A stretch of DNA of 64,000 nucleotides, from positions 26,945,534 through 27,009,533 of the forward strand of contig OY759215.1 of the NCBI GenBank assembly GCA_963662175.1. The letters run 5' to 3'. Source of the stretch: Aradus depressus (Eukaryota > Arthropoda > Insecta > Hemiptera > Aradidae). The translations under genes were made by a program, and so were the position numbers. A model generated the notes under the pieces. That model worked only from the letters and a program-made list of their open reading frames with translations. It made no database searches and was not told where the DNA came from. Shown here piece by piece: positions 31,281 to 40,190 of this stretch (position 1 is the first letter of the stretch; the number at the start of each line of letters is the position of its first letter).

Positions 31281-32030
31281 CTCTCAAGAGATTTATTTAT
31301 TTATTTATTTACATATTCACAACGACAACATTTGTCACTAGTGATTGTGATGATGTGCTGTGGCAAGTGTGTCGCGGTACTGCTGAGGTACGTGACCGAA
31401 GAGGAGTCCAGGCTAGTCCTGGAGCAGGTCCCTCTGCCATGCCCGCTTTAGACGTCTTGGCGGATTTGTGGGGAGAGTGTTTGTGGATAATTGGAGAATA
31501 AGTGGATTGGCGTGATGATGGAGTTTGTCGTGAAAATGTTGATATCGTGTCTTGATAACAGAAGGTATAAATGGGATGTTGAGGTCATTATGTAATGTGA
31601 GGTTGGAAACGTAAAATGGGGCATTGGCAATGTGGCGTAGTATGATGGATTGTAATGACTGAAGGCGTTGTATGTTTGATTTTTTGGCTGATCCCCATAT
31701 CTCGATTCCGTAAGTCCAGATGGGTTTTAGTATAGTGTTGTAAATGTGAAGTTTGTTTTCAAGCGATAATGTCGATCGTCGTCCGATGATTGATTTCAGT
31801 CGTCCAAATCGTCTTTTGAGGTCTGTGCGTTTCAGTCTGATATGAGTTGTCCAAGTTAAACGTCTGTCTAAATGAAGTCCTAGATATCGGACAGTGTCTG
31901 ATGCAGGAATGGGCTGGTTGTTAATGTATACTGGTGGACAAGTGTTGTGTCTGAGAGTAAATGTGGTTTGCAGAGATTTGTCTCTATTAATTTTTAGTCT
32001 CCATTTGTTGGCCCGCAAAAATGTTAAGTA
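31281..32030 (-). mobile_element. LINE-J, 5'-truncated copy with (AAAT)n tail
   Basis: The tail (31287-31306), 3' UTR (to 31412) and ORF2 end (to 32018) are contiguous. The 5' break lies near 32018-32030 inside ORF2. This copy and the 30753 copy share the 3' end, so two independent truncated insertions of one subfamily are present. Confidence 0.8.
31413..32018 (-). CDS. LINE-J ORF2 C-terminal third, open
   Basis: An uninterrupted 200-residue frame covers the end of RT and the C-terminus: KINRDKSLQTTFTLR, RYLGLHLDRRLTWTTHI, LENKLHIYNTILKPIWTYGI, SNIQRLQSLQSIILRHIANA, FYVSNLTLHNDLNIPF and the terminal NPPRRLKRAWQRDLLQD. The YADD catalytic box lies upstream and is lost. The first codon is TTG at the truncation, not a real start. 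Lack of stops shows this insertion is fairly recent. Function alone is not expected. Confidence 0.9.
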   Translation of the reverse strand: MRANKWRLKINRDKSLQTTFTLRHNTCPPVYINNQPIPASDTVRYLGLHLDRRLTWTTHIRLKRTDLKRRFGRLKSIIGRRSTLSLENKLHIYNTILKPIWTYGIEIWGSAKKSNIQRLQSLQSIILRHIANAPFYVSNLTLHNDLNIPFIPSVIKTRYQHFHDKLHHHANPLILQLSTNTLPTNPPRRLKRAWQRDLLQD

Positions 32031-32660
32031 TCATTTAACACAATGTCTTAGTTTCGAAATCATGGTTTGTCTACATTTGTAAGTTCGCTAGATTTATAGA
32101 TATCTATTTTTTTCTGGATCCGATACTATAATAATCATTCATCAAATCACTTAAACTATAGATGAGAAAAAATTGATTTAAATATTTTCTTTCTGACATA
32201 TTTTATATTTCGCCTTACGTTTTTAAAAATAGAACATTTTCAATATGTACTAATAATAGTAATACGGTCTAATAAAAATATAAATAATATAATTACTAAT
32301 ATATTAATAATAGTAAAACTGTCTGCCTACATTGATATTGCATCCCTCTTATGGCAGTTAAACTTGTTTCTCTCTTTAGTTTCACACTTTCCCAACAGAG
32401 TGAAGCACCTGTCTATTTTGGGGTTAGAGGGTATTTTTATTTATTTTTTTGTTTGTGGCCTTATGAACTTAACATATCAGCCGTTTACTTGCAATGGAAG
32501 GGTTAAATGACTATATTATTAATAGAAATGCATCAAAAAAACAAATATATGTATTTTTTTTATCCATCGTTTGTTCTTGTATAAAACAAAGTAACAATCT
32601 GAGAATAATAATAATTAAATAAATAAAAAATGTCTATGATAATCATAAACTATGAACATA
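32031..32660. other. No recognisable feature
   Basis: A+T-rich with low-complexity TAATA words. Nothing recognised. Confidence 0.35.
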
Positions 32661-32663
32661 AAA

Positions 32664-33178
32664 CTAAGTAATATATATGTTGTCATCGAGGAGGAAAATA
32701 TTTGTATGAAGCGCTCTCGGGTTGATCTGGAAGTCTGTTAGGATCGATTGGTCAGTATTTTGGACAGTCCGAAAATAATAATAAATAATCATAATTTCTG
32801 AAGGAGTGGATTTGGTTTGGCCTCTCGAATTAGCCACTCTACTGCTTCGCATTGTAGTCATCACTAGGCAGGAAGCTTGGACCTAGGTTACTGAAGGACT
32901 AGGGGATATTGCTTCTTCTGAATAGAAAATTGCTGATATACTATGAAGGAGAGAAAATAGTGCTAAGGAGACGGAAGTAGCTTGAAGATAGTTGGTCAAT
33001 TTACCCGAGATGCACTGCTTTCAAGTTTCTTCAAGAAGAAGGTGACTCTGTGGGATATGATGTCTTGATCCCTGCAGCGGTGGTGGAAATCCTCAGTCGC
33101 TTCAGGTCGCACGGTACACTGCCTGTAATTAGGAGGATGGTTACACCAACGCCAGGGAGCTCTCACGGCTTCCTCCAT
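32664..33178 (-). other. Unrecognised segment with short minus frames
   Basis: The minus frames at 32664-32864 and 32996-33178 (the latter Arg/His-rich, with CTVRPEATEDFHHRC) lie in moderately G+C-rich DNA. I do not recognise a family. Either an exon-like host fragment or an unidentified transposon is possible. Confidence 0.25.
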
Positions 33179-33190
33179 GCCTCCAGCGCA

Positions 33191-33565
33191 CTAGATCCCT
33201 GACTGGGTGCCCTTAGTCAAGGGGATATCAACTCCAAGCTCTTCTTTTTCAAGAGGCGTCGAGACTGCGGAACAGTTCTCGAATGCCCACTGTACGACGA
33301 GCCTAGGGTGGAGCTGATGAGTGAGGCTGATTGCCCGGAATTCGATCGATTCGTCGCTTCCTGGTGGAAGGTAAAGAAGATAGTATAACGTGGTTCCGGG
33401 GATGACCGCTGGGGGCTGTAACACGCCCATCCTCGTCGCAACGCAGCCGTGAAACATAAATGCCTTGGTCCCGAGCTCTCTCAGAAAAAGCCGATAAGGT
33501 AGGATGAAGATTCCAACCGATTGCTCCGGCGAGTGGTCTGGTTCTACAACCAGCCACATCACCAT
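33191..33565 (-). CDS. Unrecognised 124-codon open frame
   Basis: The frame opens ATG at 33565 and ends TAG at 33191. Parallel frames (33217-33441 and 33303-33635) are also open, which suggests base composition rather than selection keeps them open. Notable strings are VVEPDHSPEQSVGIF, MGVLQPPAVIPGTTLYYLL and VDIPLTKGTQSGI. There is no signal peptide, membrane segment or known motif that I can name. It may be part of an unidentified element spanning about 32.7-34.0 kb. Confidence 0.3.
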   Translation of the reverse strand: MVMWLVVEPDHSPEQSVGIFILPYRLFLRELGTKAFMFHGCVATRMGVLQPPAVIPGTTLYYLLYLPPGSDESIEFRAISLTHQLHPRLVVQWAFENCSAVSTPLEKEELGVDIPLTKGTQSGI

Positions 33566-33718
33566 AAATAACTAAAAATAACAATAAAATTTCGGCGGAT
33601 GGGTGGTGTGGAGCACCCTTCAGTGGTTGGTACACCCGAAAAAAAAATACAGGTTGGCCCTAGTACTTCTCTGTATGGACATTACTGATGACAGAGAAGA
33701 TACCGAGGGTTCTGTAAT

Positions 33719-34015
33719 TCAGACCAGCCTTCTGAGGGTGAAGACCTGGTGAATGTTTTCTTGGGACCCCCGGTCCACCTCAAACAATGGGAGGAAGCAC
33801 TTGATGGCAGAGCTCAGCCCATCTTTTTCTTGATGTTTAACGCCAACTAACTCAGAAAATTTTCCATGTACAAAATGTTGGTCTTGGTATAGCTGAAATG
33901 TCTTAGAGGCTCTCTGCCTGTAAACATGATCAGTATCACCCGGCAGAATAAACATTTCGACACGAAACTTTATACTCATTATTGTTTGCATAGGGGCACC
34001 CCCTCCCCCCCTCAA
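33719..34015 (-). other. Unrecognised 98-codon open frame
   Basis: A minus frame in the same moderately G+C-rich block, with FRVEMFILPGDTDHVYRQRA. The first few codons sit on a C-rich run (GGGGGAPM in translation). No family was recognised, and the next frame upstream (34518-34751, minus) is also unrecognised. Confidence 0.25.
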
Positions 34016-34137
34016 AAATACTTAAATATGTTCATTTTTATTTTATTAGGGTTCTTATTTGTAGTACTAACTAAAATTTTTATACATAAATATTCAGGAG
34101 GTTGAAAACGGTTTTTCCATAAATGGATTAATTAAGG

Positions 34138-34520
34138 AAAAACTGAAGCGATCCTGTTTACAAAAAGACAAGCATTACCCCAGAAAGTAGAAAATTTGGA
34201 CAGAACCGATACAGTAAAATACCTTGGTGTTCTTCTCGACAGACGACTGACCTTCAGGCAACATATCAGACAGAAAGCAAATACTGTGAACAGTTCTCTT
34301 TATTCCCGTTACTCCACAGAAAGGCAACCCTTAATATAACCAATAATCTAGTTTCATAGAAATTTCATATTTCCTGAATATACAAAACATACAATCCTCA
34401 TATACAATCTTCTGTTGCGGCCAGTGATAACGGTATGCCCAGTGTATAAGGTTAATGGTTAAGGAACCTTATTGTATATGTGTATTGTAAATGCGACTAT
34501 TATAATAAACTCTTCTTCTA
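34138..34520 (+). pseudogene. LINE-K ORF2 fragment with 3' end
   Basis: The plus frame reads KTEAILFTKRQALPQ and VKYLGVLLDRRLTFRQHIRQ, the RT-to-thumb junction of jockey/CR1-type LINEs, then decays. The 3' end (GTATAAGGTTAATGGTTAAG, AATAATAAACTCTT-like end) is shared with the antisense piece at 47695-47800. Confidence 0.75.
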
Positions 34521-34751
34521 CAAGTTATCTGAAAAGCGCAGACATAGCCTAAGGTAAGGCATGAGGATGGTATGTTGATTTGATTGAGCCTGAGGCCGGG
34601 TAGACGCCCCCTTCACAATGGACCACAGTCTACAAAAGATCCGCACCACTTCACAATTAAGTTCTGAGAACCCCTCATCTTCGTTTCCTTCTTTCTGCGT
34701 GAGGTAGACAGCTCCTCCCGAACCGTGGGAGGCCACATACTCGTATACCAA
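34518..34751 (-). other. Unrecognised 77-codon open frame
   Basis: An ATG-initiated minus frame with moderate G+C content directly beside the LINE-K 3' end. No motif was recognised; coding status is doubtful. Confidence 0.2.
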
Positions 34752-34842
34752 CCTGTCCTCAACTAAACTATTTTTACTTTGTTGTACTTTTTATTATACC
34801 TATAGTTTCCTTAAACTATACTATAACTAGTTTTTTAATCGT

Positions 34843-35335
34843 GCGAAAATCCGAGATCGAGATTTCAAGGGATTTTCACGTTTCAAGGCCTCTTGAATAC
34901 GTTTTGACCATTTTTGGAATGTTGTCTGTGTATATGTATGTGATTGGGAAGTTGAAAGCTCTCTAAGGCAGAAACGATTGTAGCTATGAACCTTTAACAT
35001 TTATACGATAAGTATAAAAGCGTGTTAAAAAAAAATCATATTTTATTCATAGAATGAAATTATGTTGACATTATTTACAATATATTTCTTATATATACTG
35101 CTTACACTCAAGTCCTAATCAAAAATCATTTCTAGTAAAAGTTGTAGATAAAACTAAAGGGCACATTTTATATAAAATATGATTTTTCGCAAGTTCGGTT
35201 TTCGAGATACCTGCGAAAAACCGTCCTGAAATGTCGTTTTGAAACACATTTTCTTGATTAACCAGAAAACGGTGAGTCCTATCGAAAAATGTTTGCCTTA
35301 AAAGTCCCTTATCAATTTTCCAATTCCTATCGTGT
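34843..35335 (+). repeat. Family C repeat, sense, long copy
   Basis: It has the 5' part (CGAAAATCCGAGATCGAGAT, CACGTTTCAAGGCCTC) and the 3' part (GTTCGGTTTTCGAGATACC, CCAGAAAACGGTGAGTCC), with a break in the middle near 35000-35100. Confidence 0.75.
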
Positions 35336-35504
35336 ATTCAAATTTGAGATATGACCAATACGACGAAAGTTATATCGCCTGAAAGAAATGAATTCCCCTG
35401 GAAATATTTCAAAGTAATATTTAAATTGTATCGCGTAGCACCGAATCATTAAATATTTTTTTATTATTGGTATAGTTTTTATTAAAAATTATTTTTTATT
35501 ATTT

Positions 35505-35645
35505 TTTTTTTTTTTGGCTTTTATTCATAAAGATGCAACTGTTGCTAGGGGGCAACAACCAGCATCTATGTTGGTAGGTATGGAGACGTTGGCGTGAATG
35601 GCATGTGAGAGGAAGGCCACCCAGTGGTAGGTCCTCGGGACGAAA
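35505..35645 (-). repeat. LINE-J-type 3' UTR, antisense
   Basis: Minus strand: ACCACTGGGTGGCC and TAGCAACAGTTGCATC lead to an A-rich tail (the T-run at 35500-35515). The ACCACTGGGTG word is shared with the 3' UTR at 56860. Confidence 0.55.
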
Positions 35646-35844
35646 ATTTATATTAATTATAAGGACAAGGGAAAAAAAAATAAATAAATAAATAATAATA
35701 ATAATAATAATTTTAAAAAAATAAATAAAAAGGAATTGAAAGACAACTTTGATGGAATGGGTAAGAGAGATGAGAAAAGTGAAGGAAAATAATGAAAAAG
35801 AATAAAAAAAAATAAATAAAAATATTAAGAACGAATAGGAATTA
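35646..35844. repeat. A-rich low complexity
   Basis: AAATA and AATAATAAT runs. No coding signal. Confidence 0.6.
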
Positions 35845-35905
35845 AGGTGGCAGTAAGTCGCGGTTCCACCTCCTCTTCAACCTTCGTGGGGGGTTTTGTG
35901 GTAAG
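35845..35905 (-). pseudogene. LINE-J ORF2 terminal remnant
   Basis: Minus strand encodes PQNPPRRLKRRWNRDLLP. It probably belongs with the 3' UTR at 35505-35645, separated by low-complexity sequence. Confidence 0.65.
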
Positions 35906-35960
35906 TGTTGTGAAGATAAAGATAAGATTATAAAAAATAATTTAAACAATTGAAAATATG

Positions 35961-36262
35961 TGACACAGGACTTTCTTTTACCCTCTCTCTCTTCTCAAAA
36001 TCATTTCATATTGGCATTACTTACTGTAGAGGAGGACTTTAGAAGATTGGACTATGAGAGCATTCTCAGGTTCATTAAGGAAACTGGGAGACTGAGCACT
36101 GAAGGACTTGGTTTAGGTAGTATAAACATACAGGTAATATAATAAGGGGGAAGCCCAGCGCTTCCAGGGAAGGGATAAGAGCACTGGATGCTTAGGTCCC
36201 TAGGTGTAAAACATCAGCCCACCACATATATATATTATATTACTTGGTATAATAAGAAAGTC
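35961..36262. mobile_element. Family F MITE interrupted by a LINE-R 3' piece
   Basis: The left half (CACAGGACTTTC to TTGGCATTACTT, 35965-36022) and the right remnant (ATTACTTGGTATAATAAGAA, 36239 on) flank a LINE insertion. The duplicated ATTACTT at 36016-36022 and 36239-36245 is the target site. Confidence 0.75.
36023..36238 (+). mobile_element. LINE-R 3' end, 5'-truncated insertion
   Basis: It encodes only DFRRLDYESILRFIKETGRL and GLGLGSINIQVI, the ORF2 end, followed by a 3' UTR (GCGCTTCCAGGGAAGGGATA) nearly identical to that at 25215-25270 and a TA-rich tail. With its 7-bp target duplication this is a clean short retroposition event. Confidence 0.85.
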
Positions 36263-36907
36263 ACATTTTTCCGAGCTTCATCAAGATTTCTATCTATATT
36301 ATAGATATGTATATCTGATTCGAATGTTCAGACTGAGTTCATTATACCCTTCATGTTTGTATATGTATTTGTGCATATGGTCTGGGTGTATGATTGTTGG
36401 TGCATAAGTATGCTGAGTGAATGCCCGGAGCACAAGTGACAATTCCGCGAAACAGAAATTTGTGAAATAAACTCTATTTCGGATTTTTGCATTGATTACA
36501 TTAATTCCTTATACTTAAGGTAAAAAAAAAAAGTTCAATGGGTGGCAACTGAAAAAAATAAAAATAAATAAATACTTCTCTAATAACTTCGCAGTTAATA
36601 TGTCGTGTAACTTTAACGAAAAAAAAAGGTTATCTTACATTTCTTACTTCCTCTTTGGAATTACATAATGTATATTTCGCAACTTCCCATATCAGCTGTG
36701 TACTGAACTATATGAGCTGCAAAACGAATTAAGACATTTATGTAAATCGGTATTTATTGTTATTATTGTTCACACAAGTCTTATTTCTCATTTGTTTTCT
36801 TGAGCGTTTTACTCTTCTGTTTTACAAGCGTAACAATTGTAGCATCTTTAATTTCCCTATCAGAATTTTGCCTTCTCAGGTTCAGTTACCTAAAGTAAAG
36901 ACTTTAG
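36263..36907. other. No recognisable feature
   Basis: A+T-rich. Nothing recognised. Confidence 0.35.
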
Positions 36908-37050
36908 TCGAACTGGTTCCGGACCATCGCCTTACATCCCTTCTAAACGACGGTATGTTCAAGAAATTTTAATATCCAAATAAAAAGTATAAGGGCGTCG
37001 GCCGCGATCTTACATAGGCAAGCACTCTTATCTCTCAGTTACTGGCGCCT
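36908..37050 (-). repeat. SINE-1, antisense, strongly diverged
   Basis: GTTCCGGACCATCGCCTTAC, CTTCTAAACGACGGTATG and TTACTGGCGCC align with the family; the B box is deleted. Confidence 0.65.
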
Positions 37051-37114
37051 AATCGGTATATATAGTTATATATATATATATATTTTTAAATTGGTGATGA
37101 TTAACTGAATTTAC

Positions 37115-37250
37115 GGGGGTCATGGTGGCCGTGCGGGTTAGAGCTTAGGGCTTTGGTTACATGGTCCCACCATGGTTTGCGGGTTCGAATCCTGTCCAGG
37201 ATTTTTTATTTCGTAGATAGAACTCGGATGTTGTAAATAACTAATATAAT
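37115..37250 (+). mobile_element. SINE-2, tRNA-derived
   Basis: It starts GGGGGTCATGGTGGCCGTGC with an A-box-like TGGCCGTGCGG (37126-37136) and has a perfect B box GGTTCGAATCC (37182-37192). The 46-base spacing between boxes is longer than in most tRNAs, suggesting a source with a long variable arm. The body continues GATAGAACTCGGATGTTG, TAAATAACTAAT, shared in antisense with 59838-60030. Confidence 0.7.
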
Positions 37251-37427
37251 ATATTACCTAAATCCGGGAACTAAATGTGTACTTGTAGAAACAGAGTTCA
37301 GTTTGGTGACACTCAAAGTCCACAGAAGCCTATGTGTAGCGGTCAACGAACCCAGAAGTGTCGTGGCCCAACGTCTGTGTATTGTCATTGTGCAAGTGGG
37401 TGGGTGGTCATGTGAGATTTTGTCGCT

Positions 37428-37602
37428 TTGGTCGTGTTAGACCTAACTAATAACCAGAAAATAGCGAACTCTACGACATCCCTCTGGAATGAATGTCTAT
37501 TCATTAACGAGCTGGATGCACGAAAAAAATGTATAAAGATACTTATATATATATACAACTTCCAAGTTGAGGAACGCGGACATATTGTGGAATTTGTAAT
37601 AA
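37428..37602 (+). pseudogene. Unidentified retroelement 3' end with AATA tail
   Basis: An open frame ends FQVEERGHIVEFVINK followed by an (AATA)n tail. The last 50 bp (GAACGCGGACATATTGTGG) recur in antisense at 40497-40557, and a similar ending (IRIRICNK plus AATA tail) occurs at 52816-53016. It lies directly beside the P3 foldback. Which element it belongs to is unknown. Confidence 0.4.
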
Positions 37603-37670
37603 ATAAATAAAACAAACTTATTTTTTGAAATATTGTCTATTCCTCTAAAGATAATTATAAAACTACCGGT

Positions 37671-37705
37671 TTCGACCTCACACCAACGTCAGGTCTAGTG
37701 ATGAA
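37671..37705 (-). ncRNA. Degraded hammerhead-like motif (P3, left arm)
   Basis: GAAA and ACCGGT remain, but CTGACGA has become CTGACGT, changing the invariant A9. Confidence 0.35.
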
Positions 37706-37713
37706 CTCATAAC

Positions 37714-37752
37714 TAGACCTGACGATGGTGTGAGGCCGAAACCGGTAGTTTA
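37714..37752 (+). ncRNA. Hammerhead-like ribozyme motif (P3, right arm)
   Basis: Stem I TAGAC (37714-37718) pairs with GTTTA (37748-37752, one wobble). Between them lie CTGACGA (37719-37725), an extra T, stem II GGT/GCC around GTGAG, GAAA (37738-37741), stem III palindrome ACCGGT and A37747 as cleavage nucleotide. All core positions match. Stem II is only three pairs. Confidence 0.5.
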
Positions 37753-37827
37753 ATAATTATCTTTAGTGGAATAGACAATATTTCAAAAAATAAGTTTGTT
37801 TTATTTACTTATATATACTACAGAGAA

Positions 37828-37880
37828 ACCCAAATAACTGCCCTTGTAATGAATGTTTCAGCATGGAATTTAGTAGAAGT
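37828..37880 (+). repeat. Family A repeat fragment
   Basis: ACTGCCCTTGTAATGAATG and CAGCATGGAATTTAGTAG match the family. The next part of the family reappears at 38439 after a SINE-1 copy. Confidence 0.55.
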
Positions 37881-38102
37881 TTCAGAATAAGATATATAAT
37901 AATATGAAATGAATTTTTATATAATAATATTTATTTCCGAGACTGACTTCCATGGATTAGAATTAACAAAACTACTAAAAAAAATTAATTGAATAAATAA
38001 ATACTTGAAAATATGAATAAAAACGTAATAATATTAATAAATATTTTTTTTATTTAATTAAAATAAGGGTAATAATTTTTTATAACTTCCGGAATAGTCT
38101 TT

Positions 38103-38144
38103 TTCACGACAACATTTCGGAACGTTCTTACGTACCTTTATCAG
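38103..38144 (-). ncRNA. Hammerhead-like motif, P6 type, degraded
   Basis: Minus strand CTGATAA (core mutated), a pairable GGTACGT/ACGTTCC stem, GAAATGTTGTCGTG. It is the same arrangement as at 27371-27412; the mutated core argues against activity. Confidence 0.3.
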
Positions 38145-38223
38145 ATCGCAATGTACGGGAGGCAGGTAGGTACTCCTTAAGACGTAAGCTATCATTGCTC
38201 TTATTCCTGCACTGTTCGCTCAA

Positions 38224-38438
38224 CTGTAGCAGTCCTAAATTTTACGTATTTAGATTTAGTTACGTATCCCTTATCTTTATGTATTTAATATCGAGCATCG
38301 CTTAATTTCCCATCTGAAGGACGGCGTGCTTAATTTTGTTTTACTTCCCAGATAAAATAAACTAAGGGCCTCGGTTGTGTTTCCGCGATCTTGAGCTCAT
38401 TAAGCAAGCACTCATACCACTGAGCCACCGGCGCCCTC
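38224..38438 (-). repeat. SINE-1, antisense, B box deleted
   Basis: Head GAGCCACCGGCGCCCTC and the hairpin are present; the B box reads TGTGTTTCCGC, missing the GAA core. Confidence 0.8.
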
Positions 38439-38565
38439 AATGTTCCGGCATGAAATTTAGTATGTTAATTCAGAAGAAGTCTGATCTGGAAGATTGGTTT
38501 CAGAGGGAGAGTGAAAACTTATTTGTTAATTTGTACTGGAGAAGTACTTTGCCGAATTTGAATCT
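38439..38565 (+). repeat. Family A repeat, 3' end
   Basis: From CATGAAATTTAGTATG to GGAGAAGTACTTTGCCG. Confidence 0.7.
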
Positions 38566-38800
38566 GTATTCAACTCATGGTACGGATGAGAGGTACTCTC
38601 CCACTCGGAGATCCTCGGTCCAGCTCGGCTATCGTTCCGAGCTCTGACTCTCTTGTCCCCCATCTCTTCAGTTCGCTGTCAGTTGGCTTGTGTTGCTGTG
38701 TTGTTATCTTCGGGATCTACCGGCTTCCCAGCCCTCGCCTCTCGTAACCTGACTGCACCCCAGACCACCGTAAGTGCTTCCCTCGTTTATTATATTATAT
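38566..38800 (+). other. G+C-rich block with initiator-like and splice-donor-like motifs
   Basis: This block is markedly richer in G+C than its flanks. It contains TCAGTT initiator-like motifs near 38678-38693 and ends at ACCACCGTAAGTGC (GTAAGT donor at about 38769-38774), after which composition returns to A+T-rich. That layout would fit a non-coding first exon or an LTR/LINE promoter. The frames 38375-38647 and 38653-38934 show no known domain. Confidence 0.25.
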
Positions 38801-38917
38801 TCTCTTCCTGTTTAATTCATTTCTCGAGTGCCACCATATTATATAGTTATAATGTCAAAATAATTTTTAAAAATATTTTTTTTTTTGATATAGGTATATA
38901 TATATATTTTACTAGCC

Positions 38918-39100
38918 CACGTTATACGAAGTAAAAGGGAGTTATGTAATTGGCCAGAAATACGATGTTGTGTTTTCACCGGAATTCCAGGTTGAACACG
39001 ATAACTCCCGTAGATTGAATATATCGACACAAAATGTTCGTAAAAAATGTGTGTATCCAGAACAGTATTAGGACGACACATCATCCCTACCACAGAACAA
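38918..39100 (+). repeat. Family A repeat, 5' part
   Basis: ACGTTATACGAAGTAAAAGG is the family start; GAACACGATAACTCCCG follows. Confidence 0.75.
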
Positions 39101-39227
39101 GACTGTCACAACTAAAAAAATGTGAATTTTGGGAAATCACGTTTTAAAATTCACTGATCCTTAAGGATACTTTACTTTTGATTTGAGTTCTAAATCTCCT
39201 AGATATAGCTATTTATTGCTAGAGCAA
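39101..39227. other. Unrecognised insert between two family A parts
   Basis: This stretch does not match the family A order and may be an insertion or a diverged interior. Confidence 0.3.
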
Positions 39228-39478
39228 CAGACAGCTATAAATTTTCAGCTAAAAATGATAAAGTATTTGCAGTAAAATCAGTCTAAGGGAAATTTGGGAT
39301 CAGAGGAAGGGGCCTAACTAAAAAACAATAACCGATGATGAGTCAGAAGTCCCTGAATAAGGTATTTGTATATTTTCAGCCAAATCGGCAGATTGGTTTT
39401 AGAGGGAGAGCAAAAACTTAGTTGATTAATTTTCTATGGGGAAGTACATGACCGATAATTCACACAAGATTTTTTCCA
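39228..39478 (+). repeat. Family A repeat, 3' part
   Basis: From TATAAATTTTCAGC to TGGGGAAGTACATGACCG. Confidence 0.7.
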
Positions 39479-39530
39479 TTGTTTTAGTATAAGGATTATG
39501 GGATTTGTGATCAATTTATGATTTTATTTT

Positions 39531-39640
39531 TATTTTTTATTCACTTGCCACTCAATCCTTCCAGGAGATTGAAGAGGAGATGGAACTGTGACTTACTATA
39601 ATCCCAAATTGCAACCCCCCACTTGAAACAAAATCATAAT
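39531..39640 (+). pseudogene. LINE-J ORF2 terminal remnant
   Basis: The plus strand encodes LNPSRRLKRRWNCDLL followed by a stop. Nothing upstream is recognisable. Confidence 0.6.
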
Positions 39641-39656
39641 ATCCCCATAATGTTCA

Positions 39657-39912
39657 GAGGGCGCCGGTAGCTCAGTGGTATGCGTGCTTGTCTTCTGAGC
39701 TCAAGAACGTGGGTTCGAAACCCGACCGAAGCCCTTAGTTTATTTTATCTGGGAGGTAAAATAAACTTAAGCATGCCGTCCTTCGGATGGGACGTTAAGC
39801 GGTGGTCCCGAGCCTTTACGATGTCAGGTACTCGTTAAAGACCCCTACCCTAAGTGAATAAAAATTTGGGGTAGGCAAAATTTAGGATTCCCAAAGTAGT
39901 CAGGCTCATGAG
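39657..39912 (+). mobile_element. SINE-1, 3' truncated, perfect promoter boxes
   Basis: A box TAGCTCAGTGG (39668-39678) and B box GGTTCGAAACC (39712-39722) are both perfect, 33 bases apart. The hairpin arms AGTTTATTTTA/TAAAATAAACT (about 39736-39766) are intact. The copy stops at CAGGCTCATG, about 80 bases short of the full 3' end. Confidence 0.92.
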
Positions 39913-40053
39913 GGTGGAGGGTATAGACTCCCGGGGGCACAGCCTGCAGTTTCTGTGGTTAGCGTTTCAGACTTTTTGTTATTAATTTGGGAGACTCGGA
40001 CCTCTAGAAGCTAACCGCTGAGGTAACCTCTGACTGTAATACTTAAGTTGACA
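39913..40053. other. No recognisable feature
   Basis: Mixed composition. Nothing recognised. Confidence 0.3.
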
Positions 40054-40190
40054 TTACATGAGCAGCAAAAATGCAAAGAGCAGCAGCAGCAAATGCACGC
40101 TGTGGTTTCTGTGCTTTTACAATTAAATGACTCACATCCAATAGCGTGCATTTGCTGCTGCTGCACTTTGCATTTTTACTGCACATGTAA
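40054..40190. mobile_element. Short hairpin MITE
   Basis: Arms 40054-40101 and 40143-40190 are 48-bp inverted repeats (TTACATGAGCAGCAAAAATG and its mirror ending TGCACATGTAA) around a 41-base loop. It is a single copy here. Confidence 0.75.

Larger units (their letters stand above)
37603..37806. mobile_element. P3 foldback with hammerhead-like arms
   Basis: The arms 37603-37699 and 37712-37806 are inverted copies (outer AAAACAAACTTATTTTTTG, inner CTAGACCTGACG) around a 12-base spacer GATGAACTCATA. No coding capacity. Confidence 0.75.

Noticed and set aside
37115..37200. Possible class II tRNA gene
   Set aside because: Ends do not pair as an acceptor stem and the body is shared with a second SINE-like copy.
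39657..39730. Possible tRNA gene with perfect A and B boxes
   Set aside because: No acceptor-stem closure, and the same head starts about 17 SINE-1 copies.
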